A stretch of 64,000 nucleotides of DNA from NCBI RefSeq assembly GCF_000247695.1, contig NW_004624730.1, positions 29,565,856-29,629,855 on the forward strand, in the 5' to 3' direction. Numbering within the stretch: position 1 is the stretch's first letter; every line of letters begins with the position of its first letter. A model generated the notes under the pieces. That model did not search any database. It was given only the letters and a program-made list of their open reading frames with translations, and was not told the DNA's origin. The position numbers were made by a program, and so were the translations under genes. This DNA comes from Heterocephalus glaber (Eukaryota; Chordata; Mammalia; Rodentia; Bathyergidae). Of this stretch, positions 36,873 to 48,619 are shown in pieces.

Positions 36873-37774
36873 TTTTTACTATGTGTTTGATGTAGCTTAA
36901 CATATTTGAGTATAACAATTTGAGAATAATAAAATGTGAATTTTCTGTGAACTTTCTTTAGACTGGGAGGTCTAAAGATTTTAGAAAGGAAGTGAGTTCT
37001 TTTCTCTTATTAAGTCTACCTTAGGCCCATTTTAATAAATTTGTGTTTCTTTTCAGTGTACCCACTCAACTATATTTTCAGTTACCTCTGACTTAGACTA
37101 TCTTAAAAACTAGGCCTCATGAGTTTTGAAGCCTTGAATATATAGTCTTCTCCACTTTATTCTCCTCTTTTTGTTCCTATAATTATTCAATTCTTGAATA
37201 TCTGTTAGGGCTCCATTCAAATTCTTTACTTTGTTTTACTTCCTTTTTTTGAAAGTGTCTTTAAGATGTATTTCTGGTTTCTAAATCACTGCATGCTCTA
37301 AGCATTAGTTTTCATGTGAGCACTGACATTTCTTTATGTTCTTGATTGAATTATGATAAGCTCTTCATACTTTTTCACTGTAGCATTTCAACTTTATTTT
37401 TATTTAGAATTCAGGTTTTTCATCTGCTGAAGAATATTGTACTACCATCCCTCTCAACTCTCCCACTTTCTTTCATGAAGATGATCCAAAGAGAAGGATC
37501 AATGACAGGAAGTTAAGCTTTAGGAATAGTCAGAACAAAGAAGTACTTGATTTAAATGATTTTGCAAAATACATATTCAGTCATTTTATATTTTTCAACT
37601 TTTTCCCCTTTATATATTTCCTTGACTCTACAGTAGTAATTATTTCTCTAGCATTTGTGCAAATAATGAGTTTTGTCCCTCATACAATTTAAACTTAACT
37701 AGAAAATAACACTTCTGCAAAATGGATTATAAAAATGCATGTGAGAATCATGGGGGATTCATTCACTCATTTGT
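36873..37774. other. Unassigned AT-rich sequence
   Basis: No landmarks. Confidence 0.35.
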
Positions 37775-37960
37775 ATAGATGTAAGGATCAGCCATTAGTC
37801 ATGATTTGGAAATATAAATATGAATAAATAGGGTCTCAGGCTTCAAGGAGCCCACAGTCTAGCACAACAGACATACAAAAAGAATTTCCATATGTAGTGT
37901 AATAAATGCTTAATATTCATGAAGAGTTCCACTAAATTAGTGCAAAAAGACCTGTCAAAC
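37775..37960. repeat. Ancient L2/CR1-clade-type LINE remnant
   Basis: aggcttcaaggagcccacag followed by tctagcacaacagacataca matches the widespread mammalian string around ctcaaggagctcacagtcta. The rest is eroded. The exact family is not resolved. Confidence 0.5.
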
Positions 37961-40154
37961 CTTTACAAAATATACTTTATTCTGCTGCAGCTTTTAAGAT
38001 GAGTTGAGCTTATCACAAATACAATGGAAGGAAAGGTGTTCTAGGAAGAATTGTTCAACATATGTAGACTATTTAAGGTTTATTTTCTATTCAGAGGATG
38101 ACTATAGGAAAGACAGTAGCATTAAGAAGTTAAACAAGAAATGAATGTTTGAGTGAGATTGTTAAAAGCCCTGTGTATAATACTAAAGGGCCCAAATATC
38201 TACATGAAACCTTGGGAGAATTTGGATAAGCATTATAAAATTTTTATATGAGGGAAGTATTGTCCTCTATGTAAGGCTGTTGCAAATATTTGTGTGACCC
38301 TCAATTAAAATATAGTATAAAATCCAAGGGCCCTTTGGGTGTGTACACTGATTTATCAATGAAGAAGTAGAATTAAGAGCAGAGAAGAGCTGCTTACAGT
38401 TTTAGGTCATGTCCAGCTCTGATCCCTAACAGCATGCTGGCACCATCTTCTCCTGTTCAGGTCTGAAGACTTGATTGTCAAATTCAGTCATGAATATCAA
38501 AAGTGCCACTCAGAGCCAGTTTTATGTCTCCCATCATGAAAAGAAAAGTAATACTGTTCTTACTCATAACATTATGTTCTTCTGAATCTTTCTGTATTAA
38601 AATAACAGACATATCTTACTTCTGTTCCTCAATACCATTTTTAAAATGCCAGTTACATCTTTATGTATAGTGCTGCATCGGTCATTGTGTCACCTGAGAA
38701 TATTGGTGTCTATTGATTATTATGCTTCTTCAATGATAACCTAAAATGTAGCTATATCAGATCATACTGAAGTCTGAATAATAATTTGTTTTCTGACCAT
38801 GTTCAGTTCATCATTCAGAAGATTATAGTATAAATATTGAACAACACATCTTACAATCATGTCTTCTTTTTAGCCCTTTAGGCTGTAATCTCTGCATTTC
38901 TGGAGTGTCTTATCTTTCATGAATGACTTGATCCCTGCCTTTCGCATACCACCAACAGCTGAACTGAGGGACCATGAGTGAAGTGAAAAGAGCAGACCTT
39001 TTGTACATGGTATGTTCATCTTTCACAAAATGCACCTTAAAAGTAATCCTGAAGAGCATAGTGTTAACCTGTGAATCAGAGACAAGTGGGGACATCAACC
39101 AGAAGAGTCAATTGGCACTGCAAGGGGACCAATATCTTGGAGGAGAAGATGCAGCTAGCTACCTCCGTAGTTTTGTGTGTCGTGGATCACACAGAACCTT
39201 TGGAAGGATAGATGGTCATCCTGAGTGTATGCACATAGTAAAGGAGTCTGGTCACTTCCCTTGAGGTCTGTAGACCAGAGTAGCACTTCAGCAGAAACAG
39301 AGATGAGTGAGAAACAACTGCCCAACCCACACACATGCCTCAAGCCTAAAGGTCTAAAATGGATTCCATTGTCATGTACAATTTTTGTTTTATATATAAA
39401 TTAAAAAATAAAAAATAAAATGGACTATCAATAATCAAGTCTAAACTGATCCTGTTTCTAGGATAAATGCGAGTCACCCCAAATGTCAGCACAGTTCTGG
39501 AATATCAACTTTGCATGATCCCATGGTGGGGCAACCGCACCAGCCAGTAGGAGGAATTTGGCATCAGGACACCCTCTTAAACAGTAGACATGACTTTCAC
39601 AGTTTACTAGGGTATTTGGGCAACCTCATAAAGGAAGTATTTCAAAGGGGAAAAATCAAAATACTAGTTCAGTTCTGAAGCATCTCATTTTGGCAAGCCT
39701 GAGCCAGTGGAGAGGGACTTAGAAAATACAGTGTTTGGTACATCCAACAACCAGACCGATCCACAACCAGGTCTGGGACAAGAGGGTCCCATGTAAATGA
39801 TATGATAAATCCAGCTCCTCCCAAGAATGAGAGAAGAAACTTCAAAAATCGAAGAAGGCACTCAAAGTTTTGGGCAATTGAGGCACATGAAGCAATCTAT
39901 TTCTTCAAGTCTAATAGTGGTTCTAACTAGTGGTACTAATTTAGGGTATACATGAGGAGTGTCTTTAGAATTTCTTATATTGTCATTAAAAGCTGAAACC
40001 TTCATAAAATCAACAGATATTGAGCATTTCAAATGTGTCAAGCATTTTGTTAACAACCTCTAGTGTATTCTGTCTTTCAATTCACTAACAGGCCCAAGTG
40101 GCAATTATTATTAATTCTATCATGAATAGAAGGTGAGTGACTTCACAAGTTGAG
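37961..40154. other. Mostly unassigned; possible processed sequence at 38930-39420
   Basis: 38974-39264 holds a 96-codon plus-strand frame (MSEVKRADLLYMVCSSFTKC and on) that I do not recognise. It is followed at 39395-39417 by an A-rich run resembling an eroded poly(A) tail. That combination could be a processed pseudogene, but no parent gene and no TSD were identified. 39420-40154 shows no landmarks. Confidence 0.25.
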
Positions 40155-40700
40155 CAAAACTTTAGAAGACTCCAAAAATAGGGGTCAAAAAAGCAAACAG
40201 TGACAAATAAGATTATGTCAAACTGAAAAGTTTCTGCCCTTCAATGGAAACAATCATCAGAGGAAAGAAACAACATATATATGAGGAGAAAATACTTGCA
40301 GACTACAAACAACAATGGGTTAATATAAGAATATATAAGGAACTAAGAATCTCAACAGCAAAAAAAAAATTTAAATGGGCAAAATATCTAAATTGATATT
40401 TCTAAAAGAAATTATAGAAATGTCCAAAGTGAAAAATGTTCCACATCACTAATCATCTGAGAAATTCAAGGCAAAATCATAATGACCTATCACCTCAAGA
40501 ATAATATAAAAAAGGCAAGATATAACAAAGAATGGAGTGGCTATGCCAAAAAGGAAACACTTGTACACAGTTCGTGGGAACATAAAGTAGGGCAGCCATT
40601 ATGTAAAATGGTACAGCAATTAAAACAAAAAAGTTACACTATTTAGTAATCCCACAATTGGGTATAGAGTTATGTGGTTGAAAATTATAGAGAGATATGT
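40155..40700 (+). mobile_element. Old L1M ORF2 C-terminal piece, sense
   Basis: tactgcagactacaaacaa-like order, tataagaatatataaggaac, then tcaacagcaaaaaaaaa, atcactaatcatctgagaaa and gtagggcagccattatgtaa are the C-terminal landmarks of old L1M ORF2. The frame is lost. It lies 5' of a different L1 piece that restarts earlier in ORF2, so the two are separate insertions or a rearrangement. Confidence 0.75.
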
Positions 40701-41758
40701 TTAAGTAAACACAAAAAATTAAAAATCATCCCATTGCATATCATCAGATCATAGGGAAATGAAACTGAAAGTTAATAGCAGAAGAAACAACAGAAACTAT
40801 ATACTCATGAATGATCAATGGGTCATGAAAGAAATCAAGCAAAAAATTAGACCATTCCTAGAATCAAACCATAATCTCAATAGAATATATCAGAACCTAT
40901 GGAACACCATGAAAGCAGTCAGGAGAGAAGTTTATTGCTGTCAATACTTACATTAGAAAGGCAGCCTTGCTCAAATAAATGACTTAATGATGCACTTCAA
41001 CATAATAGAAAAAAAAGAACAGTCCAAACCCAAATCATTTCAGGAAGAAAATCATAAAGATTAGGGTGCAAATTAATGAAATTGAGACCAACATGTAATA
41101 CAAAGCAACAATGTATTGAAGGGCTATTTCTTCGAAAGAATAGACACTTAGCCAACCTTAACAAAAAAGAGAAAGAAAAAACCCAAATAATACAGTTAGA
41201 AATGAAAACACAAAATCACAATGAAAATTGCCAAAATCCAAAAAATTATTAGTAACTATTTCAAAAACCTGTACTCCAATAGATTGAAGAATCCAGAAGA
41301 AACAGATTCCTAGATAACATATGAATTACCAAAACTGAACAAAGAAGATATGAAAACCTTGAAAAATCCAGATAAGCAATAAAATTGAAACAGTAATAAA
41401 AAAAGTTACCAATTAAGAAAAGAACAGAACTCAATGGATTTACCACTGAATTCTACAAGAATTTCAGAGAACATGTCACACAAATACTCTTTCCTCAAGA
41501 GAAGAATGCTTATTATCACCACTCCAATAGAGTACTCAAAACACTAGCTAGAGCAATTATGCAAGACAAAGAAATAAAAGTAATATGTATAGGAAAGGAA
41601 GAAGTCAAAGCATCATTCATTGCAGATGACATTACCCTTTATACAGAAGATCCAAGAGCCTCCACCAAAAGATTTCTAGAATTAATAACCAAATTCAATA
41701 GCATTAGCAGGATACAAAAATCAATGCACAAAAGTCAATAACATTACTGTACTTCAAT

Positions 41759-41773
41759 AATAAACTCATTCAG
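41759..41773 (+). repeat. Left TSD of the ID SINE at 41774
   Basis: aataaactcattcag recurs at 41879-41893. Confidence 0.9.
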
Positions 41774-41878
41774 GGGCCGGGGATTTGGCTCAGTGGTTCC
41801 ACCGCCTGCCTTGCAAGCACAAGGACCTGACTTCGATCCCCAGTCCCAAAAAAACAAAACAAAACCAAAAAAACAAAC
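41774..41878 (+). mobile_element. ID SINE, sense, 15-bp TSD
   Basis: gggccggggatttggctcag, then tggttccaccgcctgccttg, gcaagcacaaggacctgac and ttcgatccccagtccc followed by an (aaaac)n tail. A box (tggctcagtgg) and B box (cttcgatcccc) are nearly intact. It is inserted in L1 sequence that continues on both sides. Confidence 0.95.
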
Positions 41879-41893
41879 AATAAACTCATTCAG
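41879..41893 (+). repeat. Right TSD of the ID SINE at 41774
   Basis: Exact copy of 41759-41773. Confidence 0.9.
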
Positions 41894-43734
41894 ATTGAAA
41901 TTAGTAAAGCAATATAATTTACAATAGCATCAAGAAAATACTTAGGAATTAACATAACCAAGGAAGTGAAATACTCTACAATGAAAACTACAGTACTTTG
42001 AAAAAGGAGATCTAAGAGGACATCAGAAAATGTATAGATATCCCCTGTTCCTGGATAGCCATAAACAAGATTGTCAAAGTGACCATACTTTCAAAGATGA
42101 TATACAATTTAAGGCAATTCCAATCAAAATACCAACAGTACTTTTTGCATAACTAGAGAAAACATTCCTAAATTTCATCTGAAACCACAAGAGACCCAGA
42201 ATAGTAAAAGCAATTCTGGGCAACAAAAGCAATGCAAGAGGCATCACAATCCCAGATTTTAAGTTATATTGCAAGGTTATCATGATTTTATTAAAAAAAA
42301 AAACAAACAGCATGGCACTGACACAAAAACTGACATATATCAGTGGAACATAATAGAGAATGTAGAAACAACTCCAGCCACATTGCAGCTATCTGAATGT
42401 GGACAAAAACAGATACTAAGTAGACAAAAACGGACACTGGGGTAAGACAGACTCTGTGGCAAAAGGTGCTGGGAATATTGTCTATACATATACAGAAGAT
42501 TGAACCTAGACCTGTATCTCTTACTATGTACTAAACTAAAACCAAAATGGATCAAAGATCTAAATATCACCATGGAAATATTTAACCTGCTAGAAGATAA
42601 AATAGGTAAAACTCTTAAAGACATAGGTATATCCAAGAACTTACTGAAAACAGGGCCCAATTGCACAAGAAATAGCATCAAGACACAATGAATGGGATCA
42701 TATCAAATTAAAAAGCTTCTGCAGAGCAAAAATAACAACCAACAATGAAAAGGTAAACCTACAGACTGGAAAAATGATTTTTCCTGCTATTCTTCAGAGT
42801 ACTGATATTAAGAATATATCAAGAACTCAAAAACTTAGACACCCCAAAATTAAAGATCCAATCAAAAACTAGCAACTGAAATGAATAGACACTTCTCAGA
42901 AGAAGTATAAATATTCCATAAAAACATGAAAAAAAATGTTTCAAATCTCTGGCCGTTGGAAAAGTTCAAATTAAAACAGCTCAGAGATTTCATCTTATTC
43001 AAGAGAGAATGGCAATGTTCAAGAAATCAAATAATAACAAATGCTGGTGAAGCTGTGGGGAAAAAGAACCTTTCTACATTATTGTTGGAATCTGAACTAG
43101 TACAATTACTATGGAAATCAGCATGTAGAGTCATCAAAAAATGAAAACTAAAAATTCCATTCAACTCAGCTATTCTCCTTCTAGGTATCTTCCTGGGAGT
43201 TAAAAACACAATATTACAGAATATGTATATCCATATTTACACCAGCACCATTCATAATAATCAAATATTGGGAGCAGACAGTATGTCCCTCACCAGATGA
43301 ATGGACAAATGTGATATTTATATAGAATGGAGTAGTACACTGGTCTAAAGAAGGATAAATATGAGTCATTTGTGGGAAAATGGATGTACCTCGAAACAAT
43401 AAAAAGTGAAATAAATCAGACACACAAGCTTAAATATTACATCATTTCTCCTATATGAGAAACCCAAAGTATAAATAAATTAAAGAGTAAAATAAAAGAT
43501 AAAGGAAACAGGGAGGTAGATCTTTTGAAAAACGGAAATGGATCATGAGATGGTGAAAGGAAGGAAGGTGAAAGGAAGAATATGAAAAAGTAATTAAGGT
43601 ATGTAATGTACGTGTACCAACTCCCCACGATGAATGTAATCATTATGTACTATAATCATATACTAATAAAAATAAAAATTTTAAAAAGGAAAACTATACT
43701 GGATGTTTAAATATTTTAAAATGTATTACATTGA

Positions 43735-44035
43735 AATACACATTTCTACTATTCTGTACAAAATATTCACCATTTTTCAAACACACCCCATCATTCTTGA
43801 CACTTTCTGAAATAATTCTTACAGTCTTCTTTCATGAAGATCTTTAGTTATTCTGTCATGCATGCCTTGATGTCCTGAACTGATTCAAAACTTTTACCTT
43901 TTATGGTCATTTTGAGTTTGGGGAAGAGCCAGATATAGTACAATGCCAGATATGGTGAATAAGGCATATCAGGATAAATTGTAATATTTTTACTGGCCTG
44001 CCTTTCTGATGTATGACAAGTGGCATTCATGGTAT
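43735..44035 (-). pseudogene. Mariner-type transposase C-terminus, antisense
   Basis: The minus-strand frame from 44030 reads PDMPYSPYLALYYIWLFPKL then KMTIKGKSFESVQDIKACMT before a stop at 43848. This is the C-terminal part of a mariner transposase. The third acidic residue of the catalytic triad normally lies in the PPYSPDLAPSDFWLFP-type motif; here the D after SP has become Y. Downstream of the stop the remnants of the WQ-rich C-terminal tail continue (aagtgtcaagaatg on the minus strand). The element is dead. Confidence 0.75.
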
Positions 44036-44040
44036 TTTTT

Positions 44041-44178
44041 TATCACACCTCATAAAGACACTCATAAAAGATTTCCAGAATTGCTTCAGAAAGTGGCAAG
44101 AACAATCGAATAAATGTGTCTGAAGCAAGGCATAGTATCTTGAAGGAGTTTAAGGACAATGTGTCTTTCATTGCAATA
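44041..44178 (+). pseudogene. Mariner-type transposase C-terminal tail, sense
   Basis: tttccagaattgcttcagaa then agtggcaagaacaatcgaat encodes FQNCFRKWQEQ-like residues, the C-terminal tail of the same transposase class, but on the plus strand. It is homologous to part of 43735-43850 on the other strand (shared cagaaagtg then caagaa). Together the two remnants form an inverted arrangement with a spacer of about 200 bp. Confidence 0.65.
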
Positions 44179-44229
44179 TATTTCTAAAATTTAAATATTC
44201 ACTATGTATTTTGATCTCAAAGTAAATGA

Positions 44230-44472
44230 AATCAGTATGATAAAGAGATATCTGAATCCCTATATTTATTTCAGCACTAGTCACAACAGCCAAGAAATTG
44301 AAACAATTTAAATGTCCATCAACCAATGTGTGGATAAAAAAATATGGCACATATACACCATGGAATGTTATTCAGTATAAAAAAAGAAGAAATTATGTCA
44401 TTCAAAACAACATGATGGAACTGAAGACCATTATGCTAAGAGAAATAAGCTAGGCACAGAAGTACAGGTACC
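44230..44472 (+). mobile_element. L1M (MA/MB-like) 3' end, sense, first part
   Basis: tatttcagcactagtcacaa, cagccaagaaattgaaacaa, atgtccatcaaccaatgtgt, ggcacatatacaccatggaa and ctgaagaccattatgctaag are standard L1M ORF2/3' UTR boundary landmarks. The element is cut at 44473 by an LTR and resumes after it. Confidence 0.85.
44467..44472 (+). repeat. Left TSD of the solo LTR
   Basis: ggtacc, against ggtact at 44960-44965: a 6-bp duplication with one change. Confidence 0.75.
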
Positions 44473-44959
44473 TGTTGGGAGCAATTCTGCATAATTTTGG
44501 GGAAAAATAATTTCACAATTAAATTATGATTAGGTCTAGTTCTCCTGCCTACAGGCCAGCTATGGCATGTCAAGACATAACCCCATTTTTGCCTCCAGTC
44601 ACCGGTAAAACCTCAATGGTCTGATAATGTGATGCTTCAGGGCAGGATTATACTAATTGAAGACATCCTGGGGAGGAATAAAATCTTCATCTAAGTAAGT
44701 TCCTTATTGTTCTAGGATTATCACTGATGCCCTCTGAGTGATCTATTATTCCCAATGTACCTAATAAAGATGTGGCAAGCTCAGGGTTTTTCATCTTTGC
44801 TGCCCAGAGCAGCACTGATCAGGCCTAAAGCTCAACTTCTTCTCTAAGTCTCATTTTTCTGTCTTAATTAATTGATTTTCCATGTGCTGTCCTGGCTCAC
44901 AGGAGACTAGGACTCACTGCAGGAGTTCTAGTAAAGTCCCCTTTCCCTGGTCCCCTACA
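44473..44959 (+). mobile_element. Solo LTR, ERV2 (ERVK/IAP-like) class, 487 bp
   Basis: It begins TGTTGGGAGC, as IAP-type LTRs do, and ends CCCCTACA, giving TG and CA termini. A 6-bp target duplication is the size made by ERV2-class integrases. Polyadenylation-type hexamers stand at 44677 (aataaa) and 44764 (aataaa). No primer-binding site, internal region or second LTR follows; host L1 sequence resumes at once. It is therefore a solo LTR left by recombination. It has no coding content. Confidence 0.85.
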
Positions 44960-44965
44960 GGTACT

Positions 44966-45320
44966 CCATGAATTTCTTCATGAGGTTAATCTAAAAATGT
45001 TGGTAACTGAATCTGATAATATATTGGAGGTTACCAGAGGTGAGAAAAGTAAGGGTTAAGATTGGAACGGGGAAAGGTTCAATGGGTCCAAAGCTGCTCT
45101 TAGATAGGAGATAGAAGTTCTAGTGTGCTGTTGCACAGTACGGTGACCACAGATAATGACTATGTAATGTATATCTCCAAAGACTACACAAAAGGATTTT
45201 GAATGTTTTTACCATATGGAAGTGATAAATATTTAAAGAGACAGATCTTAATCTTATTTCATTATATATATATGATGTTCCATTAATATGTATAATCTGC
45301 ATGTTTATAAGTTAAAAAAA
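44966..45320 (+). mobile_element. L1M 3' UTR, sense, second part after the LTR
   Basis: ggaggttaccagaggtgaga, aacggggaaaggttcaatgg, agttctagtgtgctgttgca, cagtacggtgaccacagata and tgataaatatttaaagagac give the L1MA/MB 3' UTR in order, with an A-rich end near 45310. It continues 44230-44472. Confidence 0.85.
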
Positions 45321-45340
45321 TATATAATTTAAAAAAGAAA

Positions 45341-45420
45341 AATTTACTTATCAAAAGTCACACAAATAATAAATGTCAGAACAAGGAATCAAACTTGAGT
45401 CTATATAATATCACAGCTTA
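45341..45420 (-). repeat. MIR core relic, antisense
   Basis: atcaaaagtcacacaaataa, then gaacaaggaatcaaacttga and gtct read as the antisense MIR core and tRNA-like B-box side. Confidence 0.6.
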
Positions 45421-46892
45421 TTCTTAAAGATGATTTTAAACTATTCTCTGAAATGGGAGGTAAAATTGATGTGTAATATATAATAAGTGTGGTGAGAAAG
45501 GAAATCAAACAAATTGACCTCTCTTTGGTTTTAAAATGAAAATTGGGTCATCTGCGGAGAATAAGGAGACAGATAGTATAGAATATTTGGAGATTTACTG
45601 CTGTAGAATTAACTAGAGCTAGGGTACAAAGGGAGGAAGGTTTTCCCAGCAGCAATGAGGAGCTAGATCAGGGGGGAAATAATAAACAAATATTGGCACT
45701 ACCTAGATAACTCTGTGGCTTACTCCATCAAACATTCACAGCTACTGACAGACACTAGGATAAACACATATCTTGCTTGATCTAAGAAAAGCAGGATGAA
45801 CTTAGAATAAACACATATAGGAACCCATGGTCAACCTCCTCTTCTGATACACTCAGTTTATACTCCATCTGGTACTGAGGGGTCTTACACACACAGAGAC
45901 AACCCAGCCTCCACATCCCACCTCCCTCCACATCCTTTAAAAAATGTCCCTCAGCAGACTTATCTTTCTCATAACTTGGGGGTAATACATAGCAGTGATG
46001 CTATCAGGACAGACCTAGGGAAGAGGCCTATGAAAGGTGAACTTGAGGATGTTCAGGTAAGAAATTGCAGGGCTCTTAATCCTGAAAAACAATCTAGAAA
46101 GTAACCCCTACATATTCTTTACCCTCATGTGCTCATGAGTCAGGATGGTTGACAATGTTTAATGACAATACTCCAAAGGTTAGTGTACATTTAGACATGA
46201 ACACCGGAACTTATAAGAAACAGAAAACACCATCTAGAGGTTTAACAAAAAATTAACAAGAAAGTAACTTCAAGGGCATGAGCAATTATAAATGGATTTA
46301 GATGAGGCTTTATCCACAGTTCAAGTTGGCTATACATTTTTCAGCTTTGCCATCTTAGTACTAGTTCCATTCTCAGGTGAGGCATTCACTGAGCCTACGT
46401 TTCATCTTTCAAAAACTTTGGAAATTAGAAGCCCATTTCTTCAACCTCCCAGCCAAAGAATAAAATTGCATTGACAATTCTAACTGACCTGACTATTTTT
46501 ATTTATCTTTTTGAATTAAGGTCTTACTGGAATTAAACAGAGGTTTTTGACATGATCGGACCAACTTCTGGGAAAGTAATAACATTCAATCCTCTAAAAA
46601 TCACTTAAACTTAAACTCAGGGTTCTTTTTAGAAATGTAAAAGGTAAATATATAATGAGAGACAGAAATTTTATACATAATGAAATAATAGTGGTGTGAG
46701 AAGTACCTTATTTTATTTCCTCCTCAGTAGCGGCAGGGCACAAGAATTTAAAATAGTATAAAAGAGCAACTTGCACAAAACTTGATATATTTTTAAATCC
46801 AAAAGACCAAAGGGGGGGGGGAAAGACCGCAGAGCTTCATTTTGGAAAGACATCTTTATTCCATGCTTTTAGAACAAGATGTCATGTGAATA
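45421..46892. other. Unassigned sequence, no gene found
   Basis: 45570-46100 is less AT-rich than average without landmarks. A homopolymer of ten G lies at 46812-46821. The 60-codon frame at 46292-46474 has no recognisable features. Confidence 0.35.
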
Positions 46893-47097
46893 AAAGGTCC
46901 AAAGGGATAGGGGAAGTGGGAGGGGAAGGGGGAAGGAAAGAAGGGGAAGGAAAGATTATGAGAAAAGGAAAAAATGGAAACAAAGTCTATGAAAATAGGA
47001 AAGGGTGGAGAGGGTGAAGATACATCATGTACAGGTACAAGCACCCAATGATAAATGTAAACGTATTGCATACCTAAAATGTACCAATAAAAAAAAA
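46893..47097 (+). mobile_element. 5'-truncated L1 3' UTR with G-rich tract, sense
   Basis: It starts aaaggtccaaagggatag, runs through a G/A-rich block to 47015, then gatacatcatgtacaggtac, gtaaacgtattgcataccta and gtaccaataaaa with an A tail. It is nearly identical in order to 28874-29133, so both belong to one lineage-specific L1 subfamily. Confidence 0.8.
46904..46932 (+). other. Canonical G-quadruplex motif in the L1 3' UTR
   Basis: Five runs of at least three G (46904-46906, 46910-46913, 46918-46920, 46922-46925, 46928-46932) are separated by loops of one to four bases. Confidence 0.75.
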
Positions 47098-47999
47098 AGA
47101 GTCCAAGGCTCTTCCTTTCCCCCCTAGTCTCTTGGTCTGGATTTGTGACTTTTGTGGGTTCAATTTTTTTTCAGGTGCTAGGTAGTATTCATCCACCAGC
47201 TATAATATGCTCTTAAGCAATCTTATCAATTATTTAAATTTCCTTTCTAGGCTTCTCTACCCTGATCCCTAAAGTGACTGAACCTACTGTCTCTGTAGCC
47301 TTTGCAAGGAAGCATTGCTTAACATGTCTATTAATGCTGAAAACTGAGAAATAGAGTACCAAGAAGTACCCAGGTGTGTCATGCAGGTTTCCCTGCACCT
47401 GGTGATCAGGATTATTTACCCCTGGCTGTTATCTCCTCTTTTTCCTGCTTAGTGCAAGGAGCTGAGCTGACCCACTGTTACGCTGGAAGTAGAACTCCCA
47501 CCACCAACCATTAACCATATTCTTAAACTCTTGCAAGTCAGACTCCTTTCGCTGCTAATTAATGTTGCTCTTCACTGTGATAATTCCACTTACCTGTATG
47601 TGGAAAGCTGCACCCAGCTTCTTGGCCTCTATTTTTCCCCCAATTTGTGAGCCTAATACTGTGAAATATTTTCCTACTGTCATCCTTGACCTAGAAAGGA
47701 GCACATCTCCTGAACTCCTTGAAACTGGGTCTACTCGTGGGCATGTCCCTCTAGATTACTCTGTGGAATAGACTTCTCTGGGAGGTTTTTATAGTTAAAG
47801 GACATCTATGATAAAGTGCTTACTTCTTTGGAACTTTTAACCCCTTCTTTCATCATCAGTCATGGCAATCCTGCCATTTTCACCTTATGTACTATGAGCC
47901 ATCACTTTTTTCATGCTTCTAAAAGTCACCTGAATATGTGTACATCTCCCAGGATTCTAAGGGGTAGGGAAGTTAATCATGATAGGTCAATTTAAATAG
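47098..47999. other. Unassigned sequence, no gene found
   Basis: Moderate GC, no recognisable repeat or exon. The 69-codon frame at 47562-47771 is not protein-like. Confidence 0.35.
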
Positions 48000-48520
48000 G
48001 TTAAAACATGTAGCAGATTAGAGCACAGTTCTCCATGTATCTTTGGATGACTGACATGTAGGCAAGCAAAGTGAGGAGGGAATACCTACCCAGGTTGTGG
48101 ATAGCACTGACAAATAGGCTTGCACCCCAGATAAAATAAAAATGGAAAGAAGGAAGTGTCTCCATTTTGAAGAACTCCAGTGTTCCTGTGCAAGTCTATC
48201 ATTTGCTGCCATTGTCCTTGGACATTGGTCTACAAGTCTCTAGTTCATCAGTCTTCCAACACATATTCACAACAGCAATCCTCCAGTGAGCTTCCAGGCC
48301 TTTGACCTTGGAGTCATGCTGTACCTTTAATCTCTCTTGTTCTGTGATTTCCATCTTCTTGGCTGAGCTACTGCTGGATTCTCAAATTCTCTAATGCACA
48401 GATGGCCATTGTAAACTCTCCCCACCTCTAATCTATAACATTGCCTAATAAATCCCCTTCCATTATTATACATATATTTTCTACTGGTTCTGTTCCTCTA
48501 GAGAAGTCTAGCTAATACAA
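48000..48520 (+). repeat. Probable ancient LTR-type repeat
   Basis: The right end reads gcctaataaatccccttcc, then ctactggttctgttcctct and agagaagtctagctaataca. That is an AATAAA followed by a common mammalian repeat terminus resembling those of ancient LTRs. The left limit and the family are not certain. Confidence 0.4.
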
Positions 48521-48540
48521 GGGGATGCTGAGCAAGACAT

Positions 48541-48619
48541 AAGGAGGGAGAGGAAGAAAAGAAAGAGAGGGAGTGAAAGGGAAGAGAGAGAGGGAGGAAG
48601 GGACAGAAGAAGAGAGAGA
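48541..48619. repeat. GA-rich purine tract
   Basis: About 80 bases of near-pure A and G (gggag/agaga units), directly after the LTR-like end. Confidence 0.85.

Larger units (their letters stand above)
40735..43690 (+). mobile_element. L1 ORF2 (from the endonuclease/RT linker) to 3' UTR, sense, split by an ID SINE
   Basis: A frame at 40759-40956 reads NDQWVMKEIKQKIRPFLESN then NLWNTMKAVRREVY, the linker after the endonuclease. 41559-41741 reads ADDITLYTEDPRASTKRFLE, containing the RT catalytic-box region, where the usual F/YADD is preserved as ADD. 42500-42691 carries the C-terminal NLLEDKIGKTLKDIGISKN. The 3' UTR and an A-rich tail end near 43690. A large part of the RT is deleted between 41460 and 41500, and stops are frequent. 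A short tandem repeat of gacaaaaac units lies at 42400-42440. Confidence 0.85.

Noticed and set aside
48000..48520. Naming a specific LTR family for this block
   Set aside because: The terminus is familiar but I could not place the left end or the family with confidence.
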